Assembly (NCBI GenBank): GCA_037903355.1
Contig: JBAJFE010000004.1
Coordinates: 3,224,001-3,288,000 of the forward strand
DNA length: 64,000 nt
DNA from: Trichuris trichiura
Lineage: Eukaryota; Nematoda; Enoplea; Trichinellida; Trichuridae
Direction: 5' to 3'
In this document: piece by piece, positions 1 through 11,268 of the stretch
How the letters are laid out: every line of letters begins with the position of its first letter
Numbering within the stretch: the first letter of the stretch is position 1
Made by a program: the position numbers and the translations under genes
Notes under the pieces: model-generated
What the model saw: only the letters and a program-made list of their open reading frames with translations
What the model was told of the DNA's origin: nothing
Database searches by the model: none

Positions 1-185
1 GTTTAAATTAATAAAGACTTACAAAAGATCTTTTTTTTGAACAAAACTGGGCAGACGATCCTATTGAAGCAGTAATTTCTGTGAATAATTATACGAGGCG
101 TTGATGAATCAACTGTAGCTTGAATCTACAGAAGAATCCCTTCGTTTAGCGGACAGATTTCTTAGTAAAGCATAAAAACCATGTC

Positions 186-257
186 GGGGGTATAGCTCAG
201 TGGTAGAGCATTCGACTGCAGATCGAGAGGTCCCCAGTTCAAACCTGGGTGCCCCCT
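186..257 (+). tRNA. tRNA-Cys (GCA), copy 1
   Basis: This 72-nt cloverleaf starts with five G residues that pair with the terminal CCCCC. The anticodon stem is five pairs including one G-T, and the loop CTGCAGA puts the anticodon GCA at 218-220, so it decodes cysteine. The B box (GTTCAAACC) and the A-box region are intact, and there is no intron or encoded CCA. No run of four T lies immediately downstream; the nearest is about 36 nt away. Confidence 0.95.
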
Positions 258-878
258 TGTATATACATTAGTCTTACGCGACTTACCATTTTATCGAGAC
301 CGGTTAAAAGAACTCGGAGCATACCTCCAATCTTGACTACTACATTGAAGTTTGCTGATTTTTTCTTGCCGTGATGTCGTACAGGGTAAGCTGCCAAATG
401 GGTCAAGTTGTACTTTTGGAAAAGCTTTTTGGGTTATTAGGTGACTTGATGCAAAAATATTGTGTTTCTACGGCTAAGATCTTTGAAAATATTGTAGATG
501 AGAGCCTGATGTACAGGATATTGCTATTATGTTTGAATTAGAACTACTATTGGAAAAACGTTTAAAAGAGAGCAGTGCTATGAGCAATTATGCACAGTTC
601 GCTTTTGCATTTGCACTTCGGCACCTTATAGAGATGACGTCGAACCATTTGTTTGCCATATTGCGGTTAATTAGATCGTTCACGCTCGCATGAGAAAATA
701 TTGCACTCATTTGACAATGAAGCATTGATGCATTATGTTCTAAAAATAAAAGAATTACATTAAATATCAACGAGTAGATGAAACGCCTCATGAATTTGTC
801 CATACCTTTTTAGTGGTGTTAATAGATGTGTTATTGTCATCCTGCTTTCCCAACCACTAAGCTTGTCATAAAAACATT

Positions 879-950
879 GGGGGTATAGCTCAGTGGTAGA
901 GCATTCGACTGCAGATCGAGAGGTCCCCAGTTCAAACCTGGGTGCCCCCT
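879..950 (+). tRNA. tRNA-Cys (GCA), copy 2
   Basis: The 72-nt body is identical to copy 1. The flanking sequence is unrelated on both sides, so the duplicated unit is just the tRNA. No oligo-T terminator follows closely. Confidence 0.95.
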
Positions 951-1693
951 AAAGAAATAAATGTTGCCCGTGGACGATGTTTGGAACATAGGTCTGCCAG
1001 GAGGGATCGACTGGAATACTTTTACCTTAATGATGGAAAATGAGCTAGAGTATTCACAGAACGTACGTTTTCAGCATTCTGAAAGACACTTCAACCAAAT
1101 GCGCTTTGTTAACAAGCCAGAATAATGAGGCTAAAACAAGCGGATGCAAGACCATACCTTCAGCTAAGCAATACATCTAAAGTGAGGTCTGAACATAAGA
1201 CTAAGTGAACACATTGCTGCAGTGCTTAATGCTCGTGATGACAAAATCATTTAATATGGTGCTTACGTGCATAGAGCAAGGTGGTATTACTAACATTCAT
1301 GAATAAATAGCTTGAGTTTTTAAAACACCCTCGAAAGACGTGACTACACCGTTAGCTTTCTGCAAGACTTGTACTTGCCATCTCTGTAAAAATGCAACTT
1401 TTGTAGATCAGCAATAGGCATCGTATATACATTCCTACACTACTAATATCAGTCAACCAATATGAAGAACAAAATGTTCCTATTATGAAACTGGCCGTCT
1501 TGAAGGTATTATTATGCGGTTAATTGTTCTACATGTTTTAGGGTTTTCGTGGAGCAGAATTATTTAAGTTGTAATTTTATGATACAAAAATAAAGTATAC
1601 AGTTTGTAAATGACCTTTGCCTTTGAAATGTTTACCCCATTAAGTGACATGAACACGGGATGTTTCATAACAGGATAATGTTTCGTGGTTTTG

Positions 1694-1916
1694 GTAGGTC
1701 TTCTACGGCTCTTCCCGTTTATTTTGTCTGTGCTGGTCTCTGTAATTGAACGAAACAACTGCTCTACCAACGGATGGATGAGCCGTTATTAAGAAAAACT
1801 GTACAGGTATCAATGCACTCAACTTTTAGTTTCAAAGCTTTCGGAACGCTCTACTTTCGTCGTCAGTGAGTTGGAGGAGCTCTGAAAATGAAACGGAAAA
1901 GCCGTACAAGACCTAC
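1694..1916. repeat. Short Penelope-type terminal-repeat relic
   Basis: Positions 1694 to about 1880 resemble, with substitutions, the 190-bp terminal inverted repeat of the Penelope-like element at 23994-25687. The shared blocks include ACCAACGGATGGATGAGCCG and GCTTTCGGAACGCTCTA. The end at 1891-1916 is an imperfect reverse complement of the beginning at 1694-1720. It therefore looks like an internally deleted, MITE-like derivative with both outer ends. The stem II pairing of the hammerhead-like motif seen in the long element is disrupted here. Confidence 0.7.
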
Positions 1917-2474
1917 TAAAAGCATTAAGTGACATGGCCATATTGGCGTAGGAATACTTTTTACCCCTGTAACAAAGGTAAGCTGAAGTCTTGATGAATT
2001 ATACATTCTCCTTTGTTTTTATGTTTCATTAAGGAAGGCGGTCCATCATATAGTCCTACTAAAGCTCTATTCAACGAATTTTTCAGGACGTGATTTAACC
2101 TACATTCAAAGCTTTGGTGAACTGCTCCTCCAGTGGCGGTCAAAATTACGGAAGTCGAAATTCCGATAGATCGAAATGCTGAATAGGTCGAAATTGCACT
2201 TTAAAGTTTGGTCCTGTGGTATTCACATCTTCTAGATAAGGAATATATTTGAATAAGTGTTCTATCATTCTTGCCTTGTTGGAAGTTAGTCATCTAAAAG
2301 ACAAGACCACTTAAAATAACGATTCTAGTCTAACACATTCCTTATAAAGATGATGCCAACGCACAACTGCCACAAAGTCCAATTTTACAGTGCATTCTCG
2401 ACCTGTTCGGAATTTTGACCTTAATTCTTCCTCAACACATTCAGTGGTTGATGAATGCAACAGCAACGATGGAC

Positions 2475-2546
2475 GGGGGTATAGCTCAGTGGTAGAGCAT
2501 TCGACTGCAGATCGAGAGGTCCCCAGTTCAAACCTGGGTGCCCCCT
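2475..2546 (+). tRNA. tRNA-Cys (GCA), copy 3
   Basis: The 72-nt body is identical to copies 1 and 2, with the same anticodon GCA and an intact B box. Its spacers share no visible similarity with those of the other copies. Confidence 0.95.
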
Positions 2547-3291
2547 AATGAAATGAACTCTTTCAGTTGAACGTTTGAAGTACACTCTTTTGTCAAAGAA
2601 ATCAAGTACATTAGAAATAGTTGTTGATTACAGGTTCCCTCAATTTTCAAATCTTAAATCCTTGCCACTATTATGCTCACTAGTAGAATAGCTAACTTTA
2701 CCTTATACATAGACGCAAGACGGCACTTTTCCTTAATTTCTCGTTAAGTTGGCATTGCAAGTAAAGGAGAGAACGAAAAAAATGCCGTTCTCATATTAAC
2801 GAGAGCTTTAACGAAGTGGTCAAACAGATGCAGCAAAACATGAATGAACTTTGTTCTTTTACATTGGAAATATGCCCATGTACAAGTCTTCCCCTTAAAT
2901 TCTTTTTGTTGTGGTAAATAAATTGATGCAATCATCAGTATGCATACTGTTACCTATCTCGTAAGTTCTGAAGACATTTTTTTACTGCTTTAGATTTTGG
3001 GAAATATGTCGGTGGAGGTTTAAATGTGACAGCATTTTTTATCTGGTAGTTAGTCGTTCTGTTGCCTAATAGCATGTCAACGAATTATATTTTTCAGAAA
3101 TAAACTAATCTTAATGCATGTTTGGGATATAAATTGGATAGTTAATACAAATGTGTACTATTTCGTGCGGGTGATTTTCACACTTGCGTCACTTCTATGA
3201 TGTTACATATTGTTCCGTTGAAAGAGCTGATTAATGATTGTTTCTCAATTTTGGCTTTGGATTGAAGAACAACATTTTCTCTAAAGTATAC

Positions 3292-3363
3292 GGGAGTATA
3301 GCTCAGTGGTAGAGCATTCGACTGCAGATCGAGAGGTCCCCAGTTCAAACCTGGGTGCCCCCT
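3292..3363 (+). tRNA. tRNA-Cys (GCA), copy 4 with acceptor-stem mismatch
   Basis: This is the same tRNA body, but the 5' end reads GGGAG instead of GGGGG. Position 4 becomes A and loses its pair with C, giving an A-C mismatch in the acceptor stem. Everything else, including anticodon GCA and the B box, is identical. It may be a slightly degraded copy or a tolerated variant. Confidence 0.9.
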
Positions 3364-4165
3364 AAACGGCAACGGATTTATAAGTATTGGTTATCTAAAA
3401 TGAAGTTCGTTTGTGGAAAAGGCTCGAGGGGAAACCTTTTCGCGTCGATTATAGTTGACAAACTAGTAATTGTTCAAGCATCAAGAAGTCAATGCTTCAA
3501 ACATGCATGTCGTAAATTTTTCACTACCTGCGCTCAGACTTCACTATTTGCGTTGCAAGTTTTGCGCTAATCATACTTACTAACCACAAAAAAGTGATGA
3601 AATGGGTGCTAGTTTCAAACGCTGTCACATTTTGGTTACTATTACCCAATGAGCATGATATGAGACACTACCTTCAGATTCGGTTGTAAATTTTTACGTG
3701 AACTTTCGAGAATTTCATTTAATATGCTGAAAAGTAGATTCTCCCGTTTTTGTGGTAGCCTAGTGTTATCCCACGCGGCTAGTAGGAACTTGTGTACTCA
3801 TTAATACAATCGTTCTATATTTTGTTCAAGAAAACCGGTGAAAAAAAGTAGAACAGCCTTGTTTCCAACCTTTCAGAGCCAGTACCTTCGATCTCTAGCC
3901 TAACATGCGGATCACAAAATCATACTGTTCTGTGCGGATGTAAACCGACAGTTTGTTTACCTGTTGAACCGTAGATTTCAGCATAAAAATGCTTTGAAAA
4001 ATTATACTGTATATAGCGAAATGGTCGACAAGAAGCATAGGGAACAGACAACATTGTGTAAATGAAGTGTACTTGCATTCTCTTACAAATTACTCAGTTA
4101 TACAAAAATGTCCACCAAATGAATATTCACATCTCCCCAATCAAGAATGCTAAAGAGAAGTCAGC

Positions 4166-4237
4166 GGGGGTATAGCTCAGTGGTAGAGCATTCGACTGCA
4201 GATCGAGAGGTCCCCAGTTCAAACCTGGGTGCCCCCT
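4166..4237 (+). tRNA. tRNA-Cys (GCA), copy 5
   Basis: The 72-nt body is identical to copy 1. It is the last of five same-strand copies, which start at 186, 879, 2475, 3292 and 4166. The irregular spacing (693, 1596, 817 and 874 bp) argues against a simple tandem array. Confidence 0.95.
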
Positions 4238-5352
4238 AACGCGTTCAAACCAATATTAATATTGTTCCTTAATTTAGTCCGATAAAGCTTTCATTAATGC
4301 TCAAGAATTAATATTGTTCTGCTAGTCAACTAATGCTCTTTCACGGGTACCGAAAAGTTCTTGGAGGCTGTTTTACTGATTGATGACTGCTGACAGATGA
4401 GACTGTAGGTTCGCCTGTTCTTAAGTAGTTGAAAGCAGGTTTCTTCCGTAAACGCGAAAGTGTTAAAAAAGCTTTATAGATTCCATGAACGGAGCAGAGC
4501 TTCGACTCATCGCGACAACGTCAAGGAAAAGAAGAGTTACGTGACCATGACCTAAAGGTACCGACAGTTAGCCACTTGGCCTTAGCGGATTTTAGGAAAG
4601 GACTCTTCTTTTTCAACGCATCACTTTTACAGCTCGCTTCAAAAAATGCAGGAACAAGTTATCAGTGCCATGCTATCTTGTTAAGCTTTCTATCAGCTTT
4701 TAAACACAAAACAGAAATAGAGAAAAATCGCATACTTATCTTGAAACAGTTTCGTTCAAAGCGTGGCCATCAACAGCAGCAGTTTGTATGAGATGCAGAC
4801 AAGTTAAAATTGACCCGTTCGTACCAGTAGGACCAAATTTTTGAGCAAAAATGGCCTTTTTTGATTCAACATTACAACTACAGTTCACTAACTTGGTTCG
4901 CAGGATTATTTAGCTTTATATGCCTCTTTTCCCGCTTTTTACAACATTGCAGATGAAAATAGTGCATCGAGCATGTTCACATTTGAGCTGCTTTAAAGTA
5001 TTTAAACGTAACAGAGTTAACTGTGTGCACGCGACTTATTTCAAATAAGGAAACGTTACTTGTTCGCCTTTCGAATATTTTTAGCGCAAATTTGTTGGTT
5101 ACGATGGGCACCCATTTGTTTGTTTCCGTTCCTTAAGTTTTCGTATCAAATGATTAAAATGACAAACGCTGAAAATTAAAATATTCGTTTACTTGTCTCT
5201 TTTTTCGAGTACAAATGGCAGACTTAGGTAGGCAAACTTATGCTTCTAAGAATTGTGGATCAACTTTGTACTGCACATTTTCATTTTAATAAGCACAACA
5301 AGTGTTAAGAAATAAGGCGTTCACGTCGTTCATTCTTTAAGGCAGAGATGCG
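4238..5352. other. Non-coding stretch, nothing recognised
   Basis: This is AT-rich spacer between the tRNA-Cys region and the 3' end of gene A. Only short open frames are present, and none shows codon structure or a recognisable motif. Confidence 0.5.
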
Positions 5353-7405
5353 TCAATGAAGCTTTTTTTCATTTTGTCTTTTTTCACCCGAACCTGTTGA
5401 AAAGCCTCGAGATAGTAGACTTTGGCTTTTCGGACTCTGAAAAAGTTGAAAATAGAAGGTATGCAGTTGAGTGGTTATACTGTTCACTGTGTCATTGGTT
5501 CATGCTTGCAACTCACTTTCAAGGTTCAATGATAATTTACCTTGCTTCTTTCTTGTTTCTTCATTCACGACAGAGGGAGACCTATGTTGAACCCTTCTTT
5601 GCTCAGTTGCCTGAAGAAAAGGTGTACGTTCGTTGATTTCTTCTGAGGACGCGACCATCTCGCTCCTGGATACAGAAGTTTTGTAAACAGAATCTGGTTT
5701 GACCACTATGATTTCTACGCCTTGGTCAAACTCTTGAATTTAGAAAGTCAATTTTGGATTAAGCATTTTTATTCAAAATACCGATGCGAGTTTCTTTTGA
5801 TTCAACACTTCTCATCTGAGCTTTTCCATCTTTTCCGTTTCTAGCCTTCTCCTTTTTTATCACAGTTGTTTTTTCTCGACTTTGTACTTTTAACTGAAAG
5901 TGTTATTTTCTGGGTAACTTATAACAGCTAAAAAATTCAACATACCTGGTGCATTTCTTTAGACGTTTTGCGTTGTCTCTGTCCGTTTCGCGCTTTTTGC
6001 TCCTGCGATAAGTGTTATTATTTAAAGTTGAAGATTACGTGCAGCATTCCTATTTCTGACATGCGATCTTGCTTCGCTTTTAAATTAGAGAAACATTTCC
6101 ATTGTTGGCTAATTAGCTTCAGGTCCATTATAGTGAATACACATTCCATACCTGCTGCTTGTCTGCACTGGCTTGCCAATCACGTGAAATGTCTTCAGTT
6201 ATTTCTTCGAAACTCTGGTGTTTATTTGCTGACGACAAAGGGCGACCAATCGAATCATTTTCACCATTCTTTTCACTCGATATAATTTCTATCAACGCTA
6301 CAGTATACGTTGCACTTGTTATCATTACAAAGGCTTGCTCATAGTGCTTCTTTGACCAATGCGCGTTAATCTTCACTCATGGAGACAGACAAAACAATTC
6401 GAAAAGCATTAGCAAAGAATGCTTTCGTTTCAAGTGATTACTTATCAATCACGTGATCACGCGCTATTTCTTTCCAAATGCATTGAGTGTAAATGCAATC
6501 GCTATGGAGAAAACGCGTCGTCTTATAAGATAGATTGTTTTCCATAAAAAAGGGTTTTATGCTAAAACCGCGAAATTTCCAGACGTTACGCAGTGGACTT
6601 TTACTTAGAGGGAAAAATGTAATGGCAGCACAATAGCAGCGTTAACGTAAGTAAACAACTTTTCTTCTTATAACGTGCGGTGCGTCACACTCTCGATTTT
6701 GAATGAACTCAGGTTAACCTTACTGTATTTGCATTAACAGTTCGCAGGATAACTTCTATTTCTCTTTCAGCAGCGTCCCGTTCTTAAGCTGCATTCTCAA
6801 CCCATAAAACAGTCAATGATTCTTCGTTTTTTGTTACGGTTACGAAAGTTGCCAGTTTCTTAGTTTTGTTAATGCAGCTTTCAGGAACGACTAGGTTCCG
6901 TTCTCAGCATATGCTCGGATAGTAGAGAAAAGCTCAGTCTTGTTGCCGAAAGCTCCGCCAGTAACATTTAAGTTTTCAAAAAAACCGGTTGCTTCCGCAA
7001 AAATGAATTTTAGCGCCCTCGTTTTAAAGCCCTCTTTTTAAAACGTTCAGTGCAGTCAGGAGCGTTTATTTATAATTACAATATTAATGAAAGTTCACTG
7101 ACGAATTTGAAATAACCTTCAGTTGAAGTTAACTTTTGCTAAGAAGTTGGGATGGAATAAACTGGAGAGTTTTAGTGACGACTGTTGCTCAAAGAAAATA
7201 GTGCGATAATGCCTGCCTGTACAGCTTGATTTATGTAGAGTTTTTCTCAGTTCAGCGTTAAGAAGAGCGTTTTCTAATTTCTGCGGTGCCATGGTTGCCA
7301 GAGCTATGCTCATTGCATAGCGTAGTTACCTATGTCGAAATTACTCGCCAAATCCGGGTAGAACTTACCAAAGGCAAATACAAATAAGGCGCACGTAATT
7401 CGCAT
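5353..7405 (-). CDS. Gene A: secreted charged protein of the micro-exon cluster
   Basis: This is a spliced model of unknown function. Exon 1 (7369-7405, 37 nt) encodes MRITCALFVFAF and ends in phase 1 at GTAAG. Exon 2 (6152-6333) begins at ...CAAG and completes a signal peptide (AFVMITSATYTVA) resembling the same exon of genes B and D. Further exons 5782-5893, 5541-5732 and 5353-5393 keep an open frame to a TGA, for 187 aa in all. The intron at 5733-5781 is 49 nt. The mature protein is rich in Lys, Glu, Gln and Ser with no visible domain and probably disordered. Unlike B-D it lacks the hydrophobic C-terminal tail. Exons 1-2 are well supported by the paralogues; the three 3' exons are less certain, since exon 4 could instead read through to a stop near 5500. 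Confidence 0.6.
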
Positions 7406-8213
7406 CGCGACTGCAAGTAACCGCGCTGAGTGTAATTTTTGGTTGCAGTTTATATGCTTGCATGTTTAAGTTACTATGCTGATTTGCACTTGTAACAGGT
7501 GTTACGCGAACTGGTTTTAGTCATCGAGCTACGCAACTACGCAGTTCAATTAATTCAAAATTTTCGGTTAGGAATTGCCAGAGTATATATCTGTTTGTTT
7601 AACAGCTCTTCAAACCACTGTGCCCACGTGTGCAGCGTGTTTAACTTCGCCAATGATGTTTCCTAAAGATTATTCAAAAACAAATGAAACTTCGTTAACT
7701 ATAAGCTTATGAGTCGCTTTCAGGGATTCTTGGACACTTATCGCTTCGTAGCACGTTTAAGATTGCAACAAATTTCTTTCCTATGATTATTCAAACAGTA
7801 CACGTGATAGCAATCGTATTACGCATACCGAATGTTAATCTGCTAAGAAGTAGTTTCCTCTTCCGTCAGCGTCACCATGCCGGTTGTTATTCTTTGTATC
7901 AATAAGTTCAATTGCAAAGGGTAACCAGACTGTACTTGTACCTGACAACACTTTGAATTCAAGTTGCATTGCTTTTTGAAATTCGATGTGTTTGCGCACA
8001 ACACCGCCAATTTGAAAAAAGGAAGTGGATCCTATCATTTACTTTACTACTTGTAGAGTTTGAAATCGCTATATGTACTACCATTTCGGCAGCCCTGTTG
8101 AAATAATAATAATATTTTAGGCCCTTTATACGTAATAAGTCTTAGGTTCTTAAATGCTTAAACTTTATGTTCCTTCACGATTTATCGTAGGTGCAGGTGA
8201 GCTGACGTTTCTT
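7406..8213. other. Intergenic region between genes A and B
   Basis: This should hold the promoter of gene A. I see no recognisable gene or structured element. Confidence 0.4.
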
Positions 8214-9185
8214 TTATAGAAAATAGAAAATTCGGGATAACCATCTCAAAAATCTTGTGAAAATGGACTCCCTTTTCTTTAACGGTGGGTTTGTTGTATT
8301 CGGTATGAAAGGGGAAATAATCAACTCTTCGCCGACATCAGCACTTCCAAATATGGGCTTATCATCGACATTCAATGGTTCTCTACCATCAGTATTAGCA
8401 GTCACAACAGCTGGTTCAGCGGCTATTGGTTCTGTATCAACTGGTTTAGGTGTCGGTCCTTCTGCAACTTCTAAAAGCTCTTGTGAAGGTAGTCGTGATG
8501 GTTCCTTGTTGTCACTAGTATTTGTAGATGGGATCTTTTCGACAATAGGTCTTTCTCCATTACTAGCAGGGGTCACCGCAGCGGGCATAGCAGCGATTGG
8601 TTCCCTATCTACTGGCTTTGGTACCGGTCCTTCCTCAATATTTTGCTGCCCTTGTGAATTGACTGCTGTTTGTTTCGCTTCAGCCGGTTCCTCTGTACGC
8701 GCAGGCGCACTAGGCAATGCATCCTTCTCTCCTTGACCAGGTTTGTTTTCTCCTTTTTTATCATGCTGGTTCTCCTTCATCGTCTGTTTTCACGACTGCT
8801 CATTATTTCATAGTAAAGGTAAACGTGCATGCTTCCGCTACCTGCGGTCCCTCAGGCGGTGATGAGACGAGCGTGAGAGATGTAATATTTTGTTCATTAC
8901 TTTTTTCAGCTAACGGTTGATCTGCTACAGGAGCAGTATATGTAGTTCTTGTAATTGCTGTAAAGTATGACTCGTGTAACTCAATCGTCGTAGTGGCACT
9001 GGGCTTATCAGGAGTTTTGACAGAGTAGAATCAAAGAAGCTACCTTATGAAGCGAATCTTTTAAATTAATTCTTCGGTGCCCTATTCGCTAATTCCAATG
9101 GAAAGATTTATAATGCAAAATCTCTTCGAGAAGCAATGATTTACTTACCAAAGGCAAAGACCAGCAAAATGCACTTCATTCTCAT
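8214..9185 (-). CDS. Gene B: secreted Pro/Glu-rich protein of the micro-exon cluster
   Basis: A three-exon gene encoding 240 aa of unknown function. Exon 1 is 9149-9185 (37 nt, MRMKCILLVFAF), exon 2 is 8842-8957 and exon 3 is 8214-8783; introns are 191 and 58 nt. The first intron is phase 1 and the second phase 0, as in genes C and D. The joined N-terminus is a clear signal peptide followed by TRTTYTAPVAD, which matches ARTVHTAPLPQ of gene D. The mature protein is low-complexity and contains two copies of an EGP-x-PKPVD-x-EPIAA motif about 50 residues apart. It ends in a hydrophobic/basic tail (FTRFLRWLSRIFYFL). An upstream in-frame ATG would add MRSK, but the shared 37-nt exon favours the chosen start. 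Secretion is inferred. Confidence 0.85.
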
Positions 9186-11268
9186 CTTACTTCTCATCTG
9201 AATTTCAATAATGTTGAATTTAGCTCTTTCTTTCGCATGTATCTGCGTATATATACCCATTCTCTGTTCTTATGGATACGCCGAGCAGCGGCTGCTTAAA
9301 TTTATGCGCATTAATTCTGGGAAGCCAATTGCGTGAGCCCTTAGCATAAGCATGGTGACTCAGCATCAGGCAAACATGCTTTAAGCTGAAAAGAAAAGAT
9401 CCTTTCATGTTTACTTTACATAAGCAAATCGGACAGGAAAATTTTGGGCTTTGTTCACTGAATGGAATTTTTTGTGGCTTAACCAGTAGCAGTCGTTCAG
9501 TCGTTTGTTCACGACAGAAAAAGTTACGATACACCGCTTGTCAACTATTTACCAACGCGAAAACATATGCTTCCCTTAACATAATGTGAAAGGTGAGCAA
9601 TTAAGTAACCATGTTACCTCAACGCTGTAAAACAAACAATATTTACGAAAGCCTCGGTTTTATCCTAACATTTGAAGACAATTATATGAATGAGCATTCC
9701 GCTGCATTTCCCATAACAAAGCGGCAGCAACTAACTTCTTGTTTCGCTTTATGAAACATCTACCTTTTGTAATTTCGTAACGGGTTTCCCTAGCGGCAGT
9801 GCAGTTTGCCGCCATAGCTAAACATTGAAATTCTTATAAAAAATATGACTTTAGGCCAAAATTTGCTGCTATTCATTGACCCGCAGGGCAGATAGCGTAA
9901 GATAAACTATGGACATCCGAGATGGTAATCACGACATAGCGTTGCAATTGGTATTGAACTACATAATGAATGGTGGAATGTTTCTTCTTTAAAACCTCCC
10001 AAAAAATTAGTCAAGTTGCAATGGGACCAGTAGCAATAGAATGCAGCTGTTTGTGTACTTGATCGTCAATAAGTCGCTTTCAAAGCTGATAATGATGGAG
10101 CCAGGCAGTTATTAATGTCGCTGTTTTTTCGTTTGTAGATTAAAGCGGTATTTTAAAATGTGGTTTCCTTTGCTTTGGCAAGTTATTGATGATGCTGAGC
10201 GTTTGTATATCAAAACCTACGGCGTCAGACTCTGTTGGCAGCATCTTTCCAACGCTACAGCTGCAGCAGAAGCGCAGGGCTGGAAAGCATACAGGTAGAA
10301 TAGCTGTAATAGTTCCCAACCAAAGTGCCCGGAATTGAAGTTTTTGCGACAGTACTCTGTGATTTTAACTTTCAGAAATCATGCTGAATTTGTTTAACGT
10401 GGCAAACGTAGAAAGCAGCCATGTCTTTTCGGTTTATAGCGGGCTGTCTTTCTTACGTAAGTTGCCATAATAGCGGATGGAAGCTAATCTTTGGCGAGTG
10501 ACATCGCATACATAGAGAGTTCTGCGGAATGCAGAAGCTTCTTGAGTTTATGGATACATTTTTTAATGTTTCCAGATCGTCTAGCGCTTTTATTCGTAGA
10601 CATTGTACGCTAGATGGGTCAGTTTGCGCAGTGAGATTTGATGCTCAGGTTCAAAGAATAACCAGGTTCGAGAATACAGTCTTCTGTGTTCATATAAATT
10701 CGGCTGATGCGTAGATATTCAACAGCAATTTCGAGTGACTAAGAATTGCTAAATAAGGCTGACCACTGCATTCTAAATAATTTTGCTCTTAGTGTTTTTT
10801 TTACAATTTTGCGTAGTGAACGTTCTTATGCTTCATACTTGCTCCTTGTTGATGCTTTTAGTTATTAGAGGAAAGCGACATATTTGTCTGCAGTTCTTCT
10901 ATGTGTTCAATTTGTCTGTAATCTGCTAAATCAAATCTGACCAACGGGAATAGTTTATGTTTCCATTCTACGCATCTTATGCGCATTGAAAATTTCAGCT
11001 CTCGCGGCTATTTGTAGTATTTTGAAAGCATTAGGCTGGTTGCATCGAACTTTACTTGCAGCTATATTACTTGGAACTGAGGTAAACGAAGATTTAGTTG
11101 TAAGCAGAAAGTTTCGCCGATATCTACTTTGCCTAACATAGCTGACAACGACTTTATTTCCCATGTTCACATTCCGTTTTCCTTGTTCTGCCAATCTTTA
11201 TCTCATTTCCATGTTCGCACACTATTTAATACTCAAGCGATAATGTACAGTTCATATTTCGGCAGCGA
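9186..11268. other. Intergenic region between genes B and C
   Basis: About 2 kb with short open frames only. No tRNA, repeat family or coding signature was recognised. It presumably contains the promoter of gene B and the 3' UTR of gene C. Confidence 0.4.

Noticed and set aside
3178..3372. Minus-strand frame translating across tRNA copy 4
   Set aside because: This is a known type of spurious protein produced by reading a tRNA gene backwards.
186..4237. Regularly repeated 72-bp identical units as a CRISPR-like array
   Set aside because: The units are complete tRNA-Cys genes with long, unequal spacers in a eukaryotic genome.
8257..8736. 159-codon plus-strand frame rich in Gly, Ser and Val
   Set aside because: It is antisense to exon 3 of gene B, which has a signal peptide, paralogues and consistent splicing.
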